64,000 bases of DNA from NCBI GenBank assembly GCA_010909165.1, contig VJWM01000019.1:682001-746000 (forward strand), given 5' to 3'. The stretch is from Anthoceros angustus. Lineage: Eukaryota; Streptophyta; Anthocerotopsida; Anthocerotales; Anthocerotaceae. How positions within the stretch are numbered: the stretch's first letter is position 1; every line of letters starts with the position of its first letter. The position numbers were made by a program, and so were the translations under genes. Positions 36,369 to 47,912 of this stretch are shown piece by piece. The notes below the pieces were generated by a model that was not told where the DNA came from, searched no databases, and saw only the letters and a program-made list of their open reading frames with translations.

Positions 36369-37566
36369 TCACACATGGCCGTGGGGAGGCACCTTGTTGT
36401 CTGAATCAGTGCGCAGGCAGGATGCTGCAATTTCCAGCAAATATTGGTGCAAGCGTTCAGGGGCAGAGAAAAAGGGGCTGTGGTCGGTATCCAGGTCAAA
36501 GACTCGCGCTGGGGGATTACTCTGGATGCATACGTCTGCCACCTCTACAGGGAAAAGGAGATCCCTAGTGCACCTGATGAACACCCTGTTGACAGACCCG
36601 TACTTGTACGATGTGTGAGGAGTTTCGATCTCCACCAGACCCAGGTTAGGGAAAGGCCTCAGCAAGAGACTGGCCAGAGTCACATCCTGTAGGTGCATTG
36701 GGGCATCGTTCAGTCGCCACAGTGTTGCTGTTCTAAACATGTTATTGCTCCAAACAACTGACCATGGAAAGAACACTTGGTTGAAGCTTGATGTACACAT
36801 TGGGCTGCTGTTCTGTTACCTCCGGCGGACTCAGGTGATAGAAAAGCTCATAGTGTCCGGGGCCGATGAAGCTCGTTCGCGCATTCTGTGCCATGCTCGC
36901 GAACTTGGCAGCCACCAGGGAGAAAAACTGTGGCATGGCTTTCAGAGTCAGTGTGGCAGCCTGGCAGGGAACAAGGGCGAGGAGAAAAGCTGTGGCACGG
37001 CTGTGAGAACCAGCTGTGGCAACGCAAGGGAACACCTTGGTATGGAGCTCTTGCCAATGCACGCCAGCCTTACCTTGTGCGTGGCCTCGTGGCCAGGGGA
37101 ACCAGGTCTGCTCGGGAGCATCATTGCAGTGATGAAGACAGCAGCGGAGATTTTGCCTGGAAACCTCTCCATCACATAGGACGCAATCACTCCTCCGAAA
37201 CTGTGCCCGACAAGGATCACCTGCCAACATTCCACACCCGATTCACAGTCAGATCCTTCAGCTTACAAGCCCGGGCTTTGGCATCAACACCCGTCGCATT
37301 GAAGGAGCTGTAACTTTGGCAACCTGCTCGTCGGAAGGCAATGCCTGGACGAAACGGAGCACAGGCTGCGCCAAGTGCGCTACAGACGTGACCGTGGCGG
37401 GATCCGTGGTGTCGCGACCGCAGCCGGTGAGATCCAACGCAGTTGCTTTGTGGCCTTCTTTGTGGAGCAAATTGATGGTCTTATACCAGCACCAGGCGCC
37501 ATGGCAGGCCCCGTGCACCAGCAGGAAATGCCTTGGGCCGGGAGTGTCAGCCACTGTGGTCGCCAT
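36369..37566 (-). CDS. Alpha/beta hydrolase of the plant methylesterase/hydroxynitrile lyase family
   Basis: Four exons, read 5' to 3': 37566-37324, 37220-37074, 36960-36820 and 36686-36369, in phase, giving 282 residues. The oxyanion motif HGACHGAWCWYK, the nucleophile motif VGHSFGG (Ser), an Asp in RVFIRCTRDLLFP and a His in LDTDHSPFF form the catalytic set of this family. Members hydrolyse methyl esters of salicylate, jasmonate or indole acetate, or cleave cyanohydrins. The substrate cannot be told here. No signal peptide is evident, so the enzyme is probably cytosolic. Intron 2 (37073-36961) carries in its 3' half a diverged copy of the start of exon 3. Confidence 0.9.
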
Positions 37567-39747
37567 TGCCTTCCCCAGAAGCTCAATCCTGCCTCATCCG
37601 CGGATGTTGTAGGTCAAGCAGGAGGGGTAAGAGGGATCTGCTGCCCACTCGTGTACTTCCAAGTAGCAGCCATTTTGAGTGCGAGGAATCTTTATCATGT
37701 CCTTCACGCTCTGCCCACATGATCCTCTCCTCCACATGATCCTCTCCTCCACTAGCTCATTACACCCACCAGGCACGCGCATTGCAGGACTGTTACGCGC
37801 AACTGCCAGCTCACCGCGCATTCGGAGCAACCGTCCGTTTAGCAGAATGCTCGTCCTTCCCCTGGAGATGGGATTGCCTCCACTGCAAGCGAATGAATAC
37901 TTGATCATGACGAGCGGTCAGCGAACAATGTAGTGGAGAAAGTGGTGAAGCCAGCACCCAATCCCGATTGCAAGGATCATGGAGAGCAAAGTTTTTAGGT
38001 GACTACAGTTTTGTGCTTTCCCAGAACTGCCATGTTTTGCTTGCTCCTTTTAGCTTTTCAAGATGTACCTCGCCTCCTCAGTGATACTGTCGTTTGGATG
38101 CTCCCCAGGAAAGTGCAACACATACGAGGCAGGTGACCTCGCACTCCAAAGCCACAAGCTCTAGGAAAAACAAATATATGGAGAGTGGCTGTGAAATCGT
38201 TGCTTTCCATGCGTAGTGGCAGAGAGCATATGAGTGGGCAGTTTAGACAGGAAATCCTTGACCGAAAGCTGACTTGGAAGCTGAGGTATACCTAGTGGAA
38301 GATGGCAGTAGAGTACAGACCATGGCAAGGTATTGTGAGACACTTAACTAGGTACACATCATTTCTTTCTTGCGCTTGCAGTGAGTGAGCTTTTCTGTAG
38401 TATTCTATCACAGCTTTATGCTCAAAGCGCAGTGTGGTGAAATCCTAATGCCTTCTCCTTCAAAAGAAGAAATCAGAATTTGCAAACAATATTTTTTGTT
38501 TAACAAAATGCTGCACTTAAATAGACTTTGATTAGTAGCATTTGGCAGCAGTAAACTACTAGGTCTTCCATATTCCGTAGGTCCATCCCTGCCCCGAATC
38601 AACCTTATCATGGGCTCTTGGATTGCCTACCTCCTCTCACCCACCGAATTCAAATAAAACTGCATCAAAGAATGCAAGGGGAAAAAGGACCATAGATGTC
38701 CTAGGAAGTCCTTAATATGTGGAACGAGTGCTGAGAAGCTCTAGTCTATTGAATTTAAAGATCTATGTAGATATTATTGTATTATGATAGATAATAATAT
38801 CTAAAAGTTAAGAAAGTTTTATCACTATATTGTGATAAGCCAAGAGAGACTCATTAACTAATCTTCCTAGTTGTTCTCGGGCTTTAACATTCTTCAAATT
38901 ATCCATATGGTATAGATGCTAACTTTGTTGTAAGCTTCACTTTAGTTTTGTTTAGTTGCACACTAATGTATATATTGTAATCGTTTTCACACCATATATC
39001 AAATGTTTTGATTAGTCCCATGACGTCCTCCATCCATACTAAATTTCAATCCATTTGAATTTAAAATTTATTTTGAAAGAAAAAATTAGTCACTCCTTTA
39101 TAATTAGAAAGGTAGGTTAGTTAGATGATTTCACACATGGTTTCATGCTAATAGTTGTGCACGCGTACAATTAACGTACCCTATATATGTACACTGAATC
39201 AAGTGATGTTTTTTTTGTGCGTTATTTTTGAAATCTTTTAGGAGCAGACAAAAAGGCCGGCAAGATATCGCTCAACAGCTAGCCCCCAATCGACTAAATA
39301 GAGAACCCAAAGTCGTTGAAAAGACTCACCCAACAAAAACAAGCTAGGATCTTTCTAGCCCAATAGGAAACTCGATAACTTACTCGAGAGCAAGTAACAT
39401 TGAAGGCCCATCAAGTGAAGATGAACACCGAACCAGTACATCATCTCAACCGCAAAATAGGTGAGCAGCTAAACTAGAACCTCATCTATACACCACACAA
39501 CATTGTAAGCTAGCCTCCCACATTGCAACCAAATAGGTAATGCCTAACGACCACACATCGCAAATCCAGTGGAGCAGTTATTAAGCAAGTCCACAAGCAA
39601 GAAAGGAACCCCAAGGGCCTCGCATATGCTAAAAACTTCTATCCAATCAATCAAGTCATTCCACTTCTATGGAATATTCCGAACTCTTTCATGCCCACCA
39701 TTATTTTTGACTAATATTGGATCACTATCACCAACAATTGCACTGTA
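37567..39747. other. Intergenic DNA including one copy of a roughly 0.97-kb direct repeat
   Basis: 37,567-38,390 shows no convincing gene. A minus-strand frame at 37594-37908 has no family features, and a short tandem repeat (CACATGATCCTCTCCTC) lies at 37,717-37,752. 38,398-39,371 is the left direct repeat listed separately. 39,372-39,747 has no gene. Confidence 0.55.
38398..39371. repeat. Left copy of a 0.9-1.0-kb direct repeat
   Basis: This segment is similar over its whole length to 41,262-42,163, with small indels. Shared blocks include GGCAGCAGTAAACTACT, GTCTATTGAATTTAA, TTGTTTAGTTGCACACTAAT-like and CCCAACAAAAACAAGCTAGG. The pair brackets the unknown 359-residue frame, as LTRs would, but I see no TG...CA ends, primer site or polypurine tract. 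Confidence 0.75.
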
Positions 39748-40824
39748 CTACGTCAAGCGACGTCGTCGTGTTGCAAACCTACTTGCGGCTGCTTCGTCTA
39801 ATATATATTGACGATATTTTTGAATATCAGTTATTTCATGGGCCTCCGGGTTGCACATGTCAAGCAAATATTCTTCTACTGGGAAATTTAAAATGATCTT
39901 ATATGGCTCACTGTTGGCAGATGATCTTGCTCGACTAACTTGTAATCCACATAGATACATCTTAATTTTCATCTTATCTGAAGCACGGCCAGCAGCTTCC
40001 GCAGTATTCCAACTCCCACAATAGCATTGTTTCCCTGATATTTTTGTTTTTTGATAAGGTTCTACTGATGGCTTGCGACATGCTCTTGTTGGACGACTTG
40101 AGGAAGATGATTGAGCATTGTCAAGAGATGAATGCTTCTCATCATTGGTACCAAGGACCCAAATATAACAATCAAATAGTTTAGTAGTTTGATTGAATTG
40201 GACTCCTTCGTATTGTGGCTCATCTTTATTGATGCATTTTATCATTGCATATTGTGTATCAACCATATCCAATAAGCGTCTCAATATGGATTCCCTGAGT
40301 TCCGCAGTGGTTATAGGTCGTTTAATGGGCTTCAACTTTTGTGCACGTTGTCGGATGACTGGGGAGCTATTTTCCTCTTCTAATCGAATTGCAGGCTGAT
40401 TGGTTGAAGATGATGCCTTTTGTGCTCGATTTTGCTCTTCCCACTCAGAAAACGGAATATGAAGTGTTGGAGGCTCATTATTGGGCACATCGTACTGATA
40501 TGCAGGATTTGGAATCACCATAAACGTACGACTTCCTGCTACATAGGGCCAAGGCCTAGGTTCCAAATGTAGAGGTCGCAAACGTTCTAAAGGATAATTC
40601 CCTCCAGTGTCTTCAACATAGCGGATAGGTGATGGGTTTAAGTTTTCTTCTGCATCTTGGAAATTTGCATCATCAGATGTATACTCACATATTGACATGC
40701 ACCCTTCTTCGTCTGATTGTTCACCACCTGACATATGCCCATCTTTCTCATATTTATCCCTGCTTGACATGTTTTCTTTTTCCTCTAATTCCTCTCTGTT
40801 GACTGAGTTTCGTATAGAAGACAT
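39748..40824 (-). CDS. Unknown protein between long direct repeats
   Basis: An uninterrupted frame of 359 residues from the ATG at 40824 (MSSIRNSVNREELEEKEN). The frame extends upstream to a GTG at 40932, but those residues are hydrophobic and probably not translated. The N-terminal third is acidic and Ser-rich (GGEQSDEEGCMS). The middle has Pro/Trp-rich PLHLEPRPWPYVAG and IPFSEWEEQNRAQK. The C-terminal part holds CYCGSWNTAEAAGRASDKMK and ends in RFATRRRRLT. I recognise no domain. The setting between direct repeats, with hairpin-forming tandem repeats upstream, suggests a mobile-element or repeat-captured gene. Confidence 0.45.
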   Translation of the reverse strand: MSSIRNSVNREELEEKENMSSRDKYEKDGHMSGGEQSDEEGCMSICEYTSDDANFQDAEENLNPSPIRYVEDTGGNYPLERLRPLHLEPRPWPYVAGSRTFMVIPNPAYQYDVPNNEPPTLHIPFSEWEEQNRAQKASSSTNQPAIRLEEENSSPVIRQRAQKLKPIKRPITTAELRESILRRLLDMVDTQYAMIKCINKDEPQYEGVQFNQTTKLFDCYIWVLGTNDEKHSSLDNAQSSSSSRPTRACRKPSVEPYQKTKISGKQCYCGSWNTAEAAGRASDKMKIKMYLCGLQVSRARSSANSEPYKIILNFPVEEYLLDMCNPEAHEITDIQKYRQYILDEAAASRFATRRRRLT

Positions 40825-41010
40825 TGAATTCTTTGACCAAATAATGAAAAGATAATAATATGGTAGAAATTCACACGCTGAAAATAGAGTGAGGAGCTGG
40901 ATAGCCAAGGCCAACTCAATGAGCAAAGTCACTTGTGCCTTGAATAAATGTAATGCTTATGGACACAAACATATATAGACATTTATATTAGATTCATGTG
41001 CATATCGAGA

Positions 41011-41218
41011 AACCTTTGTGTAAAATACAAAGATGGAAGGAGAATACCTTTGTGTAAGATACAAAGATGGAAGGAATATACATTTGTGTAAGATACAAAG
41101 ACGGAATGATAATACCTTTTTGTAAGATACAAAGATGGAAGGATAACACCCTTTTGTAAGATACAAAGATGGAAGGATAATATTAACCTTCGTATAAGAT
41201 ACAAAGATGGAAGGGTAA
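41011..41218. repeat. Six tandem 34-39-bp units, most with a CTTTGT...ACAAAG hairpin
   Basis: Each unit reads roughly CTTTGTGTAAGATACAAAG followed by ATGGAAGGA and an AT-rich tail. In the first two units the 6-bp arms CTTTGT and ACAAAG are perfect, and the others have 1-2 changes. The array begins about 190 bp upstream of the start codon of the unknown minus-strand ORF. Confidence 0.85.
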
Positions 41219-41261
41219 TTTCTATTTTAATTAAAATATATTTATGTAGTATATAGATGAT

Positions 41262-42163
41262 GCAATATTCTATTACATGGTACTCGCGTAAAACGTAAAT
41301 GCCTCAGCCTCCAAAAGGAGAAATAAGAATTAGAAAAACATTTTTTCTTTAACAAAATACTACACTCAATTGCGGCAGCAGTAAACTACTCAGACTATGC
41401 TTATTCCGGTAGTACCGTCTCTAACCATCAGCAATCACTTCATCGGTTGTTGGCTTGCCTTTCCCCTCTCACCTGCATTGAAGAATGCAAGAAGGAAAAG
41501 GACCGCGGAGGTCCTAGAAAGTTTATAATATGGGGAACGATTGCCGAGAAACTGTAGTCTATTGAATTTAAGGATCTATGTGGTATTATGATAGATAATC
41601 ATATCTAAAAGTTAAGAAATTTTTATCAATGTCTTGTGATAAGCTTACAAAGACTCATTAATTAATCTTCCTCGATGTCATTGGCTTTAACATTCTTCAA
41701 ATTATCCTTCTGTTATAGATGCTAACCGTATTGTAAGCTTCAATCTAGTTTTGTTTACCTGCACACTAATATATATATTGTAATTGTTTTCACACCATAT
41801 GTTAAATGTTTCAATTAGTCTCATGCCGGTCCTCCATCCCTAGTGAGTGCAATCCATTTGAATTTAAAATATATTCTGAAAAAAAATAGTTACTCCTTTA
41901 TAATTACAAGGTACCTCGTTATGTGATTTCTCACATGGTTTCATGCTATTATTTGCGCACGCATATAATTAACATATCCTATATATGTACATTGAATCGA
42001 GTGATTTTTTCCTCTTTTTATTGGAATCTTTCAAGAGCAGGCAACAAGACCAGAAAGATATAGCTCAATAGCTATCCGCCGACTAAATAGAGAACTCAAA
42101 GTTGTTGAAAAAACACACCCAACAAAAACAAGCTAGGATTTGACTAGCTTAATAGGAAACCTG
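41262..42163. repeat. Right copy of the 0.9-1.0-kb direct repeat
   Basis: Same family and orientation as 38,398-39,371. Similarity ends on the right just after the shared AATAGGAAAC. Confidence 0.75.
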
Positions 42164-43199
42164 TTGGTATTTCAGAGAATCATGCTCTCGATGACATTCA
42201 CGCACAAGCTCACATGACCGTAAGTGTATTGACAAAAGAACAACAACATGAAAATAGTCTTAAGCAATTGTAACCGTCAAGCAACCTAATACTACCATAA
42301 ATTCTAAGATATTAAGCTAATGTATATAAGTATATGACCTATACTTTTCAGCACTCCCACTCATTACGTATATCTTAGTTGGATAATCACACTAGACCCT
42401 GAACAATCTGAATCATTGTTGTTGTGCAATACGGGTTACGCCTCAGTGCAATACGGGTTACGCCTCAATCGCTTGAATTGTGCTCACACGCTGTGGACAA
42501 GCGAAGAACGGTAGACTCCCCATTAAGAAGGTATTAGGAGTTTTTTTTTTGTTTTTTGTGGGTTTGGTGTGAGAAATAAGGTGGTAGATGAGGAAAATAA
42601 GGCTAAACGGACCTAACTGTGGTGGACGGGGAAGACGTGGGAAAAGGGCCTCGCTGAACAATGTCGGGGACTCCAGAGCAACTCCGAAGGAACTCCGACG
42701 CAGACCAGGGTGAAGTCCGATGGAAGGAGTGACATGGGGAACGAGTGTGAAGCGTAATTTGGTAAGCATGACACGTGGACAGTGCCGAGTGGATGACTGA
42801 CATGCAGCAGACCAGGACTGTAGAGTTGTCAGCAGCCATTATAGGCAGGTAGCCACGACACCAAGGACATGCACCAAGAAGGCGACGGGCGTGAAGTTAC
42901 AGTACAGGATGCAGGACTCTGGCAGTTACTAGCAACGAAGGGACACATTCCCTTGCATCGATTACGCCCGACGTCCCGCTGTTGAGAGAAGGTCATCTTC
43001 CCGGGCGACCTCTCGGCACTTCTCTTAGTCGCTCACGCTTAGGCACCCAGCTCTTTGGCGCTTTCTCTTCCGAGGCTCGGGCGCAATGCCCTATAGCCTT
43101 CGACACTTTCCGGCGCGCCAATTTCTTTCAAGCTTAGGAGCGTTGCAAAGAGCATCACCGCCCGCCCTACCTCAGCAGCAGAATAAGCGGCGAGCGCAC
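42164..43199. other. Intergenic DNA leading into the second GC-rich element copy
   Basis: Contains a 21-bp tandem duplicate (GCAATACGGGTTACGCCTCA, twice, 42,425-42,470). From about 42,530 the sequence resembles the 5' end of the element at 20,170. No gene is seen before the gag-like start. Confidence 0.55.
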
Positions 43200-43490
43200 A
43201 TGGGGCCCAAGAAGACAACCGAGGTCTTGGAGCCCTGGCACCTGGTGGAGAAGAACATAGTGATCAAGCGCTACCCCGACTTTGGTCCCTAGCTTGAGGA
43301 AGCGGATGAGCTTGTGTAGGAGTGGCACCTGGACATCTTCCAGGCGGTATGGACCTACGACAGTGTGGCGTTGGTCCGAGAGTATGCCCGAAAGATGCTG
43401 GCGGCGGCGAGCAAGGCCGTCCGTTTGAAGAGTTTGAGGGAGGACGCGAGGCGATGGACGGTGGAGGTCCTTCGCGCGGTATACAACTGA
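43200..43490 (+). pseudogene. Broken second copy of the gag-like gene
   Basis: Starts MGPKKTTEVLEPWHLVEKN and follows the protein at 20,860 closely, but stops interrupt it after DFGP (about 43,290) and after ADELV (about 43,317). It ends after RRWTVEVLRAVYN, where copia sequence begins. Confidence 0.8.
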
Positions 43491-43744
43491 CCACAATGGT
43501 GCAATAATGCGTCTCTCTTTTTTGTTTGGTTCTTCTTGAAGTGTTAGGTCACTTTCGTTTTGTACCTGAAGGCTCAATGGCGGTAAGACTATGAGTCATA
43601 GCCGGGGTTAATCGAAATGCTAACTATATCATAAGAATCATCAAAGACATCAACCACAATCTGTCCAGCACGCGAGCCAACAAGACGAGGTACCTTTTAG
43701 AGATCCTCGCTGCGGTAAGGGGGCTCATGCCACTAGGTTGGAGG

Positions 43745-44940
43745 TTAGTAAGGTCTAGTCGAGCGACGAGGTTGAATAGGCTGAGGAACAGGCATCACAT
43801 ACTCTAGATGGTCATCAGAGTCATGAGGGTCAAGGACAGGAGGAACTAGGGCAACTGGTTCGAGTAGACCTAAATCAGGTGGTGTAGGATCTACATCAGA
43901 AGCTAACCCATCAGGCAAACCAGCAATATCGGGCATATCTTCAACCCCAAGTGTGGGGTCAGGACCACTAACGGGGGCAAGACCAGGAGCTGAAGGGACT
44001 AGAACAACAAGATCAGGGAAGGATGAGTCAAAGCTGGGAAAATCAACAACATCGGTGACATCATCTTCATTAGCTGTAGGATCCAATTTAACAAATTCAG
44101 ACTCAAGAACATGGTTTGTACGAGCTGGATCTGGAGGATTCAAAACAAACTCATCATCAAAGGAAACTGTCACGGCATGCACAACTCTGCAAGAGGTATA
44201 TTCGAAGACCTTGTACCCATATATACCTGCTGTGTAGCTAATAAAGATGTGTCTTTTAGATCTATATGCGAACTTCTCACGAAGCTTGTCCGGTATATGC
44301 ACATGTGCAAGACTGCCATTTACTCGAAGATGAGACAAATCGGGCTTCAAACCTGTCCACGCTTCAAAGGGGGTTACCCTTGCAGAGAAGAAACGACAAT
44401 CCTGTTTTGAAGGTATGTTGCAACTTGAACAGCTTCAGCCCAAAATCGTTGGGGCAGCCTTCCCTGAAACAGGGGTGACCTAACAGCATCCTGTATTGTC
44501 TTGTACTTCTCTAAGCCCTCCCATTCATACCAGAATGGCAGGGAATAGTGAGCTACCTGGTAATGCCTCTTTCCTCAAAGTACTCATGGATTGTTGTTGA
44601 AAGATACTCTTTGTCATTATCTAATCTTATGCACTTAAGTTTGAGACCAGTTTGTCTTTCAACATACTCCAAGTAATGCTTAAAATTGTCAAAGACTTGG
44701 CTTTTTGCAGGAGCTCAGTGACTGTAAAATGTGTATTGTCATCTTCAAAGATCACGAAGTACCGAGCTCCTCCTCATGACGGAGTAGACATCAGTCCATA
44801 AATATCAGCATGCACCAAGTCCAATACTTTAAAGACTTTGTAAGGTGGGATTTATATTTTTTGCCATGTACACATACAACACATACAATTTGATTCTTAG
44901 AATCCAGTTAGCATCTTTTCCTTCAGCAAACATCAGTTGC
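43745..44940 (-). mobile_element. Decayed Ty1/copia integrase remnant
   Basis: On the minus strand 44,940-44,360 holds a copia integrase core with several stops (motifs WTDVYS, FKHYLEYVERQTGLKLK, RLDNDKEYLS). An open part follows (44350-43745), with HLRVNGSLAHVHIPDKLREK and KVFEYTSCRVVHAVTVSFDD, the region after integrase, and an acidic linker. No reverse transcriptase is present. It differs in sequence from the copia remnant at 0.2-1.7 kb. Confidence 0.85.
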
Positions 44941-45153
44941 TGTTAGCGGAACCAGAAAAAGACGACAGGCCTCACTCCCGGAGGGGCGCTGACAACTGCT
45001 GTCACCACAAGGTCTTCCTCTGGTTCCGCTGACAGTAGCACCAGAGGTTGGGCATTGCTCCCCCTGGTGGTCCCCTCATCCACTAGTCCAGTTGAAGGAG
45101 AGACCGGAGTCCGTGCGCTCTAAGTCTGCTAGGGCGGTTTGCCATATGCCAAT

Positions 45154-45252
45154 GGGTCTGTCCCTAACTCCGGAGGCCGGACCCCTGGGTCCGTCCCTAA
45201 CTCCGAAGGCAGAACCCCTAGGTCCGTCCCTAACTCCGGAGGCCGGACTCCT
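45154..45252. repeat. 33-bp repeat, three copies
   Basis: Three units at about 45154, 45187 and 45220, each with GTCCCTAACTCCGGAGGC or a close variant. 33 bp is a multiple of 3, so the reading frame through it repeats SLTPEAGPLGP. It lies in minus-strand sequence related to the GC-rich element. Confidence 0.8.
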
Positions 45253-45559
45253 CGGTCTGTCCTTTCCCCCGGGAACGGACCTCACTGCCCCCTACCATGG
45301 GTCCTTCCCTTAGCTCCGACTCCTCCCTCCTCGTCGGACCACTCTCTTCTGGGCCCTTTATCCTGAGTGCAGGGTCCGGAGAGCATACCTCGTGGTCAGT
45401 TGGAGCTGCCGTTCTTGGTCCGGCTTGGTGCTCCGATGGCTCAGCCTCGCCACTGCTCTCGTCCCCAAACAGGGCACCTAGGGTCCCCGTTACTGCATTC
45501 TCCCCTAGCCCTTCTTCTCCCGCGACATCCTCCGACTTCTCGGGGGGCACTACCGCCTC

Positions 45560-47345
45560 AGCAGGTTGATGCACCATGCTTACGGCCTTCAGGAGCTCCG
45601 AGTGGTAGTCGGCAAAGCTCGAATCGGACGGCTTCTTCCACATGGGCCTGCAAGACCCGGTACTCCCTGCAAGACTCGGTAGTCCCGCCTCCATTGGTGG
45701 TCAGGTAGTCGGGCGTACTCTCCTACTCGCTAGGCCGTCTCGTCTCCCAGTCCTTCCAGCCGAGCCTTTGCGGCATCTCGGGAGGCCGTAAGGGAAGCCT
45801 TCGTGAGCTCTCGAAGCCGCAGCTTCTCACTGGTGCGCTCCCTCTCCCGTTCCGCCTTGAGGACCTCTAGTTGGGCCGTCAGGGCCCAAATTTCCCCTCC
45901 TGCGCGACGTAGTCGGACCAGCAGCTTCTGCTCCTCCACCTTCCACTAATGCTGGTCCGTCACCTGTTGCCTCAATCGCTCCATCTCCCTCTCAAGTCGC
46001 TCCGGGACTTGAACCAGACGAGTGGTCTCTGCGCGTTCCTTCTTGAGCTCGTCGACATCCAGCTGTTTGCTTTTACAGTGGGTTTCCTCGCCAAAAACAT
46101 GTCGGAAACTAGAAACCCCTCACCGGCAAAAATCTAAACCCCTTGCCAAAAACCAGAACACCTTGCCGGAGCCCTTGGACACGGATCTGGGCCACGCTGA
46201 TAGACATAGGCCGGAGTCAGCAAGTGCATGAGCCTGGGCCTGCAAGACCCGACTCCGCAAGACTCGGTAGTCCCGCCTCCATTGGTGGTCGTAGCTGCAT
46301 CTCCTACTCGCTAGGCCGTCTGCCTCCCAGTCCTTCCAGCCGAGCCTTGCGGCATCTCGGGAGGCCGTAAGGAAGCCTCGTGAGCTCGGCCGCAGCTTCT
46401 CACCGTGCGCCCTCTCCTGCTCCGCCTTGAGGACCTCTAGTTGGGCCGTGGCCCAAATTTCCCCTCCGCGACGTAGTCGACCAGCTCCTCCACCTTCCAC
46501 TAATGCCGGTCCGTCACCTGCCTCAATCGCTCCATCTCCCTCTCAAGTCGCCCGGGACTTGAACCAGACAGTGGTCTCGCGTTCCTTCTTGAGCTCACGA
46601 CATCCAGCTGTTTGCTTTTACAAAGGGGTTTCGCCAAAAACATGTCGGAAACTAGAAACCCCTCACCCAAAAATCTAAACCCCTTGCCAAAACCGTAACA
46701 CCTTGCCGGAGCCCTTGGACACGGATCCAGGCCACGCTGATAGACATAGGCCGGAGTCAGCAAGTGCATGAGCCCGGGCCTGCAAGACCCGACTCCGCAA
46801 GACTCGGTAGTCCCGCCTCCATTGGTGGTCGTAGCTGCATCTCCTACTCGCTAGGCCGTCTGCCTCCCAGTCCTTCCAGCCGAGCCTTGCGGCATCTCGG
46901 GAGGCCGTAAGGAAGCCTCGTGAGCTCGGCCGCAGCTTCTCACCGTGCGCCCTCTCCTGCTCCGCCTTGAGGACCTCTAGTTGGGCCGTGGCCCAAATTT
47001 CCCCTCCTGCGCGACGTAGTCGACCAGCAGCTTCTGCTCCTCCACCTTCCACTAATGCTGGTCCGTCACCTGTTGCCTCAATCGCTCCATCTCCCTCTCA
47101 AGTCGCTCCGGGACTTGAACCAGACGAGTGGTCTCTGCGCGTTCCTTCTTGAGCTCGTCGACATCCAGCTGTTTGCTTTTACAGTGGGTTTCCTCGCCAA
47201 AAACATGTCGGAAACTAGAAACCCCTCACCGGCAAAAATCTAAACCCCTTGCCAAAAACCAGAACACCTTGCCGGAGCCCTTGGACACGGATCTGGGCCA
47301 CGCTGATAGACATAGGCCGGAGTCAGCAAGTGCATGAGCCCGGGC
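45560..47345 (-). mobile_element. Tandem triplication of a GC-rich element segment
   Basis: The landmark GGGCCTGCAAGACCCG recurs at 45644, 46236 and 46776, and in shortened form at 47342, giving units of 592, 540 and 566 bp. On the minus strand unit 1 reads as a short coiled-coil-like peptide (GGEIWALTAQLEVLKAERER). The stretch 45,230-45,694 holds ADYHSELLKAV, which resembles AYYHAELLKAL of the 20-25 kb element, so both belong to one family in opposite orientation. Units 2 and 3 are shortened by many small deletions. Confidence 0.7.
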
Positions 47346-47912
47346 CTGCATGGACACAACGTAAAAATGCATGGAAAAATTGTACACAATGTTGAAGAAC
47401 ATGGGTGGAAAGGCTTAAGTGGGTTGGGCATTATGGGGTTAAATGTACTGCATAAATGGGTTTGTCCTCGGTTATGATAGAAAAGGGCAACTTTCGAATG
47501 ATTCTTGAACTCCTCAAATACGTTTGCCTCGATTCTACCTATTGCTCTACCGTAGGCTACCGTCAGAAGCCTCCGTTGCGATTCGTGTAGGGTTTTATTC
47601 GGCACCGACTTGTGAGGAGAACCCCAAAAAGCTGCAATTGCCTCTGTGGCGATGGTTCCACGAGATGATGGTACCAACTTTGCATTGTAGACCGAAGCGG
47701 CTGCTTGTATGTATATGGCTAGGATGTAGCTGAGGGTCACTGGTTGTTTGCATAGCTCGATTCTAGCTGGCAATGAGCTTCTGACAAACTGGTGACATCA
47801 GCTCACGGGGGAACCTCGGTATGGTATGGCGGGTATGCGGATGCGTTAGCTGGGCAGGAGCAGCAAGTTTTCATGCGTGACCGTTGAAGTTCTTGCGTCT
47901 TCAGGGGGGGAC
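47346..47912. other. Upstream region of the At3g28720-like gene
   Basis: No gene is supported. A minus-strand frame (47240-47773) runs from here into the tandem repeat and has no recognisable domain. The promoter of the plus-strand gene at 47913 should lie here. Confidence 0.5.

Noticed and set aside
41262-42163. Calling the 0.9-1.0-kb repeats LTRs
   Set aside because: No TG...CA ends, target duplication, primer-binding site or pol gene could be seen, so only direct repeats are claimed.
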